Made by a program: the position numbers and the translations under genes | Assembly (NCBI GenBank): GCA_965661115.1 | Contig: CBFICO010000069.1 | Location: 1 to 12,221, forward strand | From: UBA6770 sp965661115 | GTDB taxonomy: Bacteria > Bacteroidota > Bacteroidia > Flavobacteriales_G > Salibacteraceae | Direction: 5' to 3' | Length of the DNA: 12,221 bases | Shown: positions 1 through 7,100 of the stretch, in pieces | Numbering within the stretch: position 1 is the first letter of the stretch | How the letters are laid out: each line of letters begins with the position of its first letter | The notes under the pieces: generated by a model | Told to the model about the DNA's origin: nothing | What the model saw: the letters and a program-made list of their open reading frames with translations, nothing else | Database searches by the model: none

Positions 1-2
1 AG

Positions 3-1042
3 CTTTTCTCTTGGAGAATAAATCTGCTAGACGGCAAAGGTCAAGGAGAAACTATACTCTTTGAAGGTTCGAATACATTTTCTGAGTATAAAGTTTCTCA
101 GAACAGAAGAGCTCTTCTTGTTTTTGGAAATAGACTACATGAAAAAGAAAAAGACAAAAAATACTATGATAACATAACACAAATTGATGTTTTCAATTCC
201 ACTTCACTAACCCAAAGGCTAGAATTCCCGCAATATTTGAGTTCCTCAGCATTAAATTCATTTTATATCAATGACAATGGTATGATTACATTAATTCAAA
301 TAAGCGGAAGCGAATTACAGGTTATTAANNNNNNNNNNATGACACACAAGCGCACTATGCGATTATGAAAAATGATAAAATGGTAATCTACTCATTGAAT
401 ACTAATAAAAAGTCTGATGTTCTTGATATTTTTTGTAAAGTCGTTAACCTTACTAATGGAAAGGTTTTGAACTATAACAGAATTGAGTACAACAAACTAA
501 ACACCAGCAATTTATTTGGAAACACCGACGCTTCGTGTTTGAAAACGGTTATAAAACATCAGAAAGATGTTGGACTTTACGATGTATATGATTGCGACTT
601 TGATGCTAACGGCAATCTTATTACTCTACTTACGGATAATCATCATCTTATTTCTAGCTCAACTGGACACACTACCAATTACAGCGCACATTCAATTATT
701 TGTTTGAGTATGAATCCTAAAGGCATTCAAAATTGGGTATGTGTCATTCCAAGATATATTAATGAATCTCATTTGACTCATTTTATAAAACATGAAATAA
801 AAGGCGAAGTAATGAGAGTTTTATACACTAATCAGGAAAATAAAAACAACAACGTGAATGTTTACACAGAAATTGACTTGAAGGGTGGCTCAATGAACAA
901 TTGTGAGATGTATGAAGATATTCCAAAAGCAGAATTTAAAACACCAGCGTTTGAGTTTGCAGGAGAAAATAACTTACTTTTTATGGGAGTAAAAAAACCA
1001 AATTTCGTTGTTGAGTCTGTTTCTGTTGATTCCGGATATTAG
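3..1042 (+). CDS. Hypothetical protein, probably beta-propeller-like; 5' partial and interrupted by an assembly gap
   Basis: I do not recognise a named family. An open frame without a start runs from base 3 to the N run (about 108 codons, containing FEGSNTFSEYKVSQ and FYINDNGMITLIQ). A second open frame runs from base 341 through DTQAHYAIMKNDKMVIYSLN to the TAG at 1040-1042. Composition and style match on both sides, so I read them as one gene whose start lies outside the window; the ATG at 365 is probably internal. Visible features are short beta-rich units built around Asp-x-Asn-Gly turns (DFDANGNLITLLTD, then SIICLSMNPKGIQNWVCVIPR). This pattern is common in Bacteroidota beta-propeller proteins of unknown role that report on internal data or bind ligands. 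No signal peptide, membrane segment or catalytic motif is visible in this part. A strong terminator follows 45 bp after the stop. The reading frame is well supported; the fold is inference and the function unknown. Confidence 0.7.
329..338. other. Assembly gap (10 N)
   Basis: Ten consecutive N interrupt the first coding region. The frames on the two sides differ: left codons begin at positions divisible by 3, right codons at positions with remainder 2. The true missing length is therefore not 10 if the gene is intact. It should leave remainder 2 when divided by 3. The run is probably a placeholder of arbitrary size. Confidence 0.97.
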
Positions 1043-1087
1043 AATACTTTAGCTTTGTTTGAACTATTAAGACAGTTAGGAAAATAA

Positions 1088-1113
1088 AAAAAGGGGGACT
1101 CCTCCCCCTTTTT
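1088..1113 (+). terminator. Rho-independent terminator
   Basis: A perfect 11-bp stem, AAAAAGGGGGA paired with TCCCCCTTTTT, encloses a 4-base loop (CTCC). It lies 45 bp after the stop of the hypothetical gene. The five G-C pairs flanked by A and T tracts make it work in principle in both directions, but here it most naturally ends the + strand gene before it. No gene ends from the other side here. Confidence 0.88.
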
Positions 1114-1133
1114 CACTCCAACCATGAAAACGT

Positions 1134-1153
1134 GTTGGCTACTCCTAGCCAAC
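1134..1153. other. Intergenic stem-loop 1
   Basis: A perfect 7-bp stem, GTTGGCT paired with AGCCAAC, has a 6-base loop (ACTCCT). It sits 20 bp after the terminator and 2 bp before a second, larger hairpin. There is no T tract after it, so it is not a simple terminator. Its role is unknown: it could be part of a leader of the DUF3820 gene, a small RNA or a dispersed intergenic element. Confidence 0.5.
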
Positions 1154-1155
1154 TC

Positions 1156-1200
1156 GCTTGCTACTAAAACAACCTTCGCTGGTTTTTTAGTAAAACAAGC
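1156..1200. other. Intergenic stem-loop 2, long imperfect palindrome
   Basis: The inner stem pairs TACTAAAA-C-AACC (1162-1174, one bulged C) with GGTTTTTTAGTA (1181-1192) around the loop TTCGCT. The outer stem pairs GCTTG (1156-1160) with CAAGC (1196-1200) across a small internal loop. The hairpin ends 40 bp before the DUF3820 start. A weak match to the Bacteroidota -7 element (TAnnTTTG), TAGGTTTA at 1211-1218, lies just after it, with TTTA about 21 bp upstream inside the hairpin, so the structure could overlap a promoter. A 29-codon ORF (1124-1213) spans both hairpins, but I do not call it a gene. Confidence 0.5.
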
Positions 1201-1240
1201 AATGCATAAATAGGTTTACAGAAAGTGTTATTTTTTTCGG

Positions 1241-1453
1241 ATGGAATTAAAAACAGATATTCTCTTGCAACTGAAAACAGCAAAAATGCCCTACGGAAAA
1301 TATGAGGGGCGGGTACTAAAAGATATTCCAACTTACTATTTAGAATGGATGGCCAGAGAAAAAAAGTTTCCAAACGGAAAGCTCGGTATGCAGTTACAAA
1401 CCTTGTATGAAATAAAAATTAACGGATTAGAAAAGCTTTTGGACAAGCTTTGA
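1241..1453 (+). CDS. DUF3820 family protein (small, about 70 residues)
   Basis: The protein matches the DUF3820 family, also called putative quorum-sensing-regulated virulence factor, from memory of its pattern. Residues 16-23 give MPYGKYEG (family: MPFGKYKG). Next comes an I/LP-x-x-YL-x-W segment (residues 29-36), then FPNGKLG (43-49) and EIKINGLE (57-64). The length, about 70 residues, is typical and the protein looks complete. It has no signal peptide or membrane segment and should be cytoplasmic. The biochemical role of the family is not settled; a similar GKYKG motif occurs as a small module at the end of some DEDD exonucleases, so a nucleic-acid link is possible but unproven. The ATG at 1241 gives the usual N-terminal leader helix before the motif; no Shine-Dalgarno site is visible, only a T tract. 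The gene converges on the regulatory pseudogene, with 11 bp between their stops. Confidence 0.85.
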   Translation: MELKTDILLQLKTAKMPYGKYEGRVLKDIPTYYLEWMAREKKFPNGKLGMQLQTLYEIKINGLEKLLDKL

Positions 1454-1464
1454 TGATATTGTAA

Positions 1465-2902
1465 TTAAGCGCTGAGCTTGTTCTTTGCAACTGATTCATA
1501 AGCCTTGGTATTCTCAATGTCTTTTTTAATAACCGAATCAGATTTGATAACGATTGATTTTACAACTTCATCTAATTCCTCGACACACTGTTCTAAGTAA
1601 ACCATTAAATCCTCGTAATCTCCATCCGAACGCATTTCAATTTTAATCAACCGCAATAAACCTTGAATATTTACCACATGTGGACATAACAAATGAGATT
1701 GCGTCCAACCAATTTCTCGAAAGCGCTCATTCTGTAACTCAATGGACTCAAGATAGCTTCTTATTTGAGTAATATCCTTTGCTGCAACTAAACACTTAAT
1801 AGCTGTCCCATTTTTATCTCTTAAAATGGAAGCGTGATCACTAATCCACCTATAATTTCCATCGACACCTTTAATTCTGTACGTATACCTCCAAGTTTCG
1901 CATTTACGGTCTAATAGAGTTTTCTTAAAAGACTTTTCCATCAAATCTCTTTCCTCACTATGAATTCTTGCTTTAGAACTCTCAAATTGAATTTTACGCT
2001 TAAAATGAATCGACTTCCAGTAATTAGACCTTGTTGAAGTATATGATATTAAACCATTGTTAACATCAAATTCCCAAATTATATCATGTGATGATTCAAT
2101 GACTCGTTGATATCTATTTTCCGAATCCTTCAAGCGCAATCCTAAATTTTTCCTTGCAGTAATATCTTGGAATGTACCAAAGGCACTGATATACTTTCCG
2201 TTTACAATCTGAACTCTTCCTCGTGTATTTACCCAAATTTCTTTTCCGGTTTCAGTAATTAATGGTAAGTCAACATTATAGGGTTTTCCAGTTTCAATTA
2301 GTCTATTATATAATTTAAGTATGGTTTATCTTGGCCAACCCTCTTTCTAATAAAAAATTGCCCGATCAACTATAGGTTTATAATCTAAAGGTACCTCATG
2401 AATCTCCTTTGTTATATCTGACCAAAATAATGTCCCTCTTATTAGGTTAAATTCCCAACTTCCAATATGAGCTGCAGATTCAGATTCAATTTCCTTTAGT
2501 TCGTTATAAAGCAGTCGATTCCGCTTGGCGGCTAACTGTTTTAAATTCAGGACTATCGAATCTTTTTCTTTAAGGTCGTTAGTATCAAATATCTGAACAG
2601 CACCTGCCTTTAACAGCTGTACCACATCTTTAATGGCCATAAATCTGGCAATAAAGGCAATGTTAGAAGACTTGCAAATCTCTAAGCACTCTTGCAACAA
2701 TGCTCTGTTTTTCTGAGCATCCTCGTCTGCTTCAATTATGATTAACCTCGGTTAATTTTCAACCAAACAATCCATTATGGACGTTCGGTCCTCAAAAATT
2801 TGAGTAAGTATAAGAGTCACCTAATGATTCCAAAATTGGTTTTAACACATCAAAACCCAAGTAGCGTTGCACTACCAATATATCCTTTAATTCGGTTTGC
2901 AT
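1465..2902 (-). pseudogene. Degraded signalling gene: receiver-like domain, two PAS domains, histidine-kinase-type dimerisation helix
   Basis: Reading leftwards from the ATG at 2900-2902, the N-terminus is MQTELKDILVVQRYLGFDVL, and this frame ends at a TGA (2792-2794). One extra base, most simply in the T run of AAATTTTTG, restores the frame, which then runs to the TAA at 1465-1467 with three further stops: TAA at 2752-2754, TAG at 2347-2349 and TAA at 2326-2328. All downstream pieces share one frame. The restored protein (about 478 residues) has a receiver-like fold with LLKAGAVQIFD near its end, a PAS domain from about SAAHIGSWEFN to FGTFQDITARK, a second PAS from RYQRVIESSHDIIWEFD to LVAAKDITQIR, and the helix IGWTQSHLLCPHVVNIQGLL. 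That helix corresponds to the Bacteroidota pattern IAWIQSH-x-VRAP. No ATPase domain follows, which is normal for this family. The receiver has Glu where the phosphorylated Asp normally sits (LIIIEADED). The intact ancestor was probably a cytoplasmic sensor or adaptor. The surface-protein operon nearby carries no such lesions, so sequencing error is unlikely. Confidence 0.85.
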
Positions 2903-2971
2903 TTAGTTTGTAGTATGTAACTCTTAATTACAGTATCGAAATTAAGATAGGTAAAAATTGACTTAGCTCGT

Positions 2972-2996
2972 TAAAATGCATTTTACTTCGGTAAAA
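2972..2996. other. Overlapping AT-rich palindrome and TTCG hairpin between the operon end and the pseudogene
   Basis: A 14-base perfect palindrome, TAAAATGCATTTTA (2972-2985), overlaps a second hairpin, TTTTAC-TTCG-GTAAAA (2981-2996), which has a stable C(TTCG)G-type tetraloop on the + strand. The two cannot form together because they share TTTTA. On the - strand this lies about 70 bp after the PorP/SprF stop and could act as a weak terminator for that operon, or as a binding site upstream of the pseudogene. The rest of the 2903-3067 spacer shows nothing else I can name. Confidence 0.4.
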
Positions 2997-3067
2997 CGCA
3001 AGAAACAGATTTAGTAAGTTGATTTCTTTCAATGAGGCAGAAAGCTGCGCTAACGCGTAAATAGTGT

Positions 3068-4120
3068 TTAGCTATAAGGTTGCTTCTTATCTCTTTTGCC
3101 ACCAGGGTTTAACGGTGGTTCATCTTTTTGAAGTTTTTTATGCGCCTTTTTCTGCTCCTTAATTTTCTTCTTACGGATCTTTTTAATCTTCTTGGGTATG
3201 TTGATTTTTGCTTGTCTTCCGTTTTCGATTCCGTAAAGCAAACCAATTTCATGTGTACCACTATGGTGCGTTGCAAGCTTAGAACCTAATTGTGTATTAA
3301 ATGCGTAGCCAACTTTAAACAGCTTATTGATAAGATAATTAGCCATAAACACTAACGACTGTGTTGTTCGGTATGAAACTCCAAAGCCAACTATTTCTCG
3401 GTATTCTGCTAATGCATTAATATCAATTTGCATTGCTGAGGCAAGCTCGTATTTCACCAATAACGAAGGTTGAAGTGTTATGAACTTTCCTAGGTCTTTT
3501 CTCCAACCAGCAGAAATGTTCACTGGTAATCTTCTGTAATCGAATCCTATTTTACCCTTATTATCTCCTGCATTTACACTTTCAAAATGATTATAGAATA
3601 AAGTGGGTAATGCCAATCCAGCAAAGAATTTTTTATTGAAGTAATACCCTGAAGCGCCCATGTTAACCGAGAACAGTGAATTCGCTCCGCCCATAAAAAC
3701 GGGGTCATTACCAAAGTCCGTTTCAATTTGAGTGTAATCGCTCTGGATAAACTCTAATCCTGGAGCGGCCGAAAGCGAGAAAAAACTTTGTCTATCTATG
3801 CGAAACCTTTGAGCGTAAATACCAGATAAACGCACATTATTATGAATTCCAATATTTTCGTTACTCAACATTATTCCTCCAAACCTGTCAGCAGATTTCA
3901 ATGGCATATTAAAGTTCATAAAGAAGGTTGAAGGTGCACCCTCATAACCCAGCCATTGTTGTTTAAAAATAAACGCTCCGTTTTGCGCACCAGACTTAGC
4001 TATAGAAGCTGTATTTACAAAAGGTTGGTGCAGAACATATTGCGAAACCTCTGGCGATTGTTGCGCAAAACCAACAACGGCCGATAATGAAAGTAGATAT
4101 GTAACTAATTGCCTTTTCAT
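3068..4120 (-). CDS. PorP/SprF family type IX secretion system membrane protein
   Basis: This is a member of the PorP/SprF family of outer-membrane proteins. A signal peptide covers about residues 1-19 (MKRQLVTYLLSLSAVVGFA). Family marks follow: QSPEVSQYVLHQPFVN-A and the QQWLGYEGAPST block (residues 54-65), then alternating beta strands typical of a porin-like barrel, ending near HEIGLLYGI (290-298). Family members act as partners of the T9SS: SprF of Flavobacterium johnsoniae is needed to secrete the adhesin SprB, and PorP supports secretion in Porphyromonas. The start codon overlaps the stop of the type B cargo gene upstream, so the two are probably translationally coupled and work as a pair. 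Unusual is the tail after the last strand (about 302-350), with some 18 lysines and a Pro/Gly-rich end. Its location, periplasmic or outside, is not known. I give no symbol because genomes usually carry several paralogues. Confidence 0.93.
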   Translation of the reverse strand: MKRQLVTYLLSLSAVVGFAQQSPEVSQYVLHQPFVNTASIAKSGAQNGAFIFKQQWLGYEGAPSTFFMNFNMPLKSADRFGGIMLSNENIGIHNNVRLSGIYAQRFRIDRQSFFSLSAAPGLEFIQSDYTQIETDFGNDPVFMGGANSLFSVNMGASGYYFNKKFFAGLALPTLFYNHFESVNAGDNKGKIGFDYRRLPVNISAGWRKDLGKFITLQPSLLVKYELASAMQIDINALAEYREIVGFGVSYRTTQSLVFMANYLINKLFKVGYAFNTQLGSKLATHHSGTHEIGLLYGIENGRQAKINIPKKIKKIRKKKIKEQKKAHKKLQKDEPPLNPGGKRDKKQPYS

Positions 4121-4122
4121 TA
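4118..4122 (-). promoter_or_regulatory. Stop/start overlap TAATG coupling cargo and PorP/SprF genes
   Basis: On the - strand the TAA stop of the 1318-residue gene (4120-4122) shares its last A with the ATG of the PorP/SprF gene (4118-4120). No Shine-Dalgarno-like site is visible before this ATG, so ribosomes finishing the upstream gene probably restart here. This would tie the amount of the transport partner to that of its cargo. Confidence 0.8.
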
Positions 4123-7100
4123 TTTCGATTTCATTTCTATAGAACCTTTAATCGGGTCACCGTCGTTTGTAAACAAGACGTAATAAAAAATACCGTCTCC
4201 AATCTTTTCTGTTCCACCAATACCTTTATTAGCTTGACCCGCCCATTCGTTGTTGTAAGGAGCAGCTTCATATATTAAATCTCCCCAACGATTATAAATA
4301 AATAGCTCATTATTTGGGTAAGCCTCAATGCCAGAAACTACCCAGGTATCGTTCATTCCATCGCCATTTGGACTAAAACCATTCGGTATAAAATCGTATG
4401 GATCTCCTAACACCCTAATAACCACCTCAGCTGTGTCACACACATTTATACAAACAATATCACACACTTGATAAGCAATCGTATCCTGTCTTCTAAAATC
4501 GATATTAGGTCTATAATAAAGACTAGACATTACTCCTGCTTTTATACCTGGGTCCACTGTAAATTCATCTGCATTACCTGGTTCGTTCAAAGTAGTAATT
4601 GAACCTATCAACTCTACCGTATCTGAGCTATAGGCATCTAAGATATCTAGACTAATATCCGTTCCTTTTTTAATAGTTTCAGAAATGTTGTTTCCAGTAA
4701 TTATAGAACCAACGGACATTTCTACTACTATACTCGCTGAATCTGAACAGCCATTAACATTTGTAGCAGTTACAAAGTACTTGGTTGTTGAATCTTGTAG
4801 AATTTGTCTAGTATTACCGTTGCTATCGTTGTCCCATACATAAGTAATTCCACCTTCTGCCTCAATGGTTAAATTTACACCAGCACAAGCACCCCTAGTA
4901 GCTTTTATACTTGCTGTTGGGCTATACGATAACCGAATGAAACGAGAAAGTGTATCCGAACAACCCGTAGTTGAATAATCGTATATGTATTTAACCTCGC
5001 TTAATTTTCCATTATCTGCATCAAGTGGTAAGTAATTGCTTCCTTTAAATACCGAAATAAAGTTGCCAAACTCATCCAAGAATTTACCTCCTGTTGCTGG
5101 CGGTGGAGAGAACAGTGTGTCTCCCATAGCAAACAAGTCAATAGAATCGTTATTGCATAACCTATTCAGGTTTAATTCGGGGTTAAATACTAATCCATCT
5201 AACCTACGAATTATTATTTCTCTACTAGCAAAGGAGCTACAGCCATTAGTATCGGTATAGTGATAGAACATTGAATCTTGCGCACCTCCAGGTAATGCCG
5301 GAAAACTAGAAGGGTCTAAAATATCATTCACCAATAATTGGCCTCTTAATTTGTACTCACCTCCAGCAGGAGAACCTCCAGAAATTAATCTTGAATCTTC
5401 ATTTTCACAAATTGGAGGAACTGTACCAAGCGCCACTCCTGGTAAAGCAAAAACTTTTACATCGGTTGTTACTGAATCTTTACAGCCATTGTTGTCTTCA
5501 AAACTATAGGTTACTGGATGGGTACCTACGCCTGCTAATCTCGGGAAAAAGTCTCCCGAACTAACCCATGGACTTGTGTATGTTCCAGAACCGTTAACAT
5601 CAGGACGGCCTGTGGTAAGCTCAACTAACGAATCGTCTGTACAAATCTTTCCAGTTCCAGAGAAAGAAACAATGGGCACTGTATCAATAAGTAAAGAACG
5701 CATTGCAGAATCGGTACAACCGTTTGTATTGGTAAATGAAAAATATACGGTATCTATGGAACTAATGCTTAAACTAGGATCGTATGTAGCATTAGCCGAG
5801 TTCACGCTATTGCCCGAGTAGGTACCAGTTTGATTTCCACCAGTTAATTGGAAAGGCAAGGTGTTTTTACAAAGTGGAATTGGAGGAGCAAAATTGAACT
5901 GCACATTTGGTTTTGGATTTAAAACCACATTGGCATTTCTCGAATTTGAACAACCAATTGAATCTTCTGCGTAAAAAGTTACCACATGTCCTGGTACTGC
6001 ATTTGGCGGCAGACTATCCGACCTAAATATCACGCTATCTTTTATACCCCACGGTGTTGTCATGGAGTAATACGCAACGGGAATTGAAATTGACGAGGTT
6101 GCATTTGCAAAGCGAAGCGTATCAGCAGCATCATCCTCACAAAAAGCGGGTAGCGTTCCAAAGTTGATAATCGGTTTTGCTTGTACGGTATATGAAGCAG
6201 AATCAACTCCTTTGCACCCGTTAGGGTCGGTATATGTATAAACTATTGTATCTGTTCCAATACCGGCTACTGCACTAAAGAAACGCCCCGTTGAAGGGTC
6301 TATGCCTGCGCTACCAGTTAATGAACCTGTTAGAATGGTATAAACAGGACTCATTGGCATTGTAAATGCCGCTGTTCCTTCACAAACTATAGTGTCCCTT
6401 ATATCATTAATCGGTTCTGGTTCCACTAGCACTTTTACGGACTGGCTAGTATCTGAGCACGACTTTGTACCATCAGTTATCACCGCATAATAAGTTCCGC
6501 TTTGTCCTGCATCTAACGACGAGCTTGTGCCTATGCTTACAGTTGGCGCGATAGAATCAAACCAATTAAAAGTGAAACTTGAATTTGCTAGTGAAGTTAA
6601 CAACCCAGAATCTGCAAAGCATAACAATGCAGTGTCATTCCTCATTCTATAATTACTCGCCAAAACAACCGAGTCCTCTATCGGGCAGAAGATTTCTTTT
6701 GCTCTCGCGGAGGCTAAGTAGCCATCAAAAAACGAAACGGAATTTGAAATAAAGGTGGCGACTTTTCCGAACTTAGACCTGCGTCTGAACTGCCCGCCAA
6801 AATACATTCTACCCTGACCTATGCTCATAGACTTTGCCGACATTACATCAGAACCTAAGGTCATTAATCCACCGTGTGCGGAATATTCTGTAAGGGCGTT
6901 ACTCCAAGTTGCTAGAAATACATCTTGCGCTGAATTAGTTGTAGCGTTATTTGTTCCGAAAGACAAAGTAGAACTCGAAAACTCACCAAATGCATAAAGG
7001 TTTGTATCCACTTCTAAATTGGTGATTCGCTCAGATAAAACTCCACCGTATCTTTTCATTGCTACTGCTGTAGTAAGTGTTGAGTTTACTGTACCAATAA

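Noticed and set aside
1164..1373. 69-codon open frame on the - strand
   Set aside because: It lies antisense to the DUF3820 gene, whose family match is clear, and to the hairpins. Its sequence resembles no protein I know.
1465..2902. TAA and TAG reassigned or read through as Gln
   Set aside because: The intact genes nearby use CAA and CAG for Gln and end in TAA or TAG without in-frame TAR codons, and the broken gene also has a frameshift, so decay is simpler.
2903..2960. Bacteroidota-type promoter for the broken regulatory gene
   Set aside because: Only a partial TAnnTTTG match (TAATTTCG on the - strand, 2937-2944) was found, with no matching TTTG at the right spacing.
5036..5821. Two + strand open frames (5036-5260 and 5576-5821) inside the type B gene
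   Set aside because: They are antisense shadows of the Ig-like repeats and show no domain, signal peptide or ribosome site.
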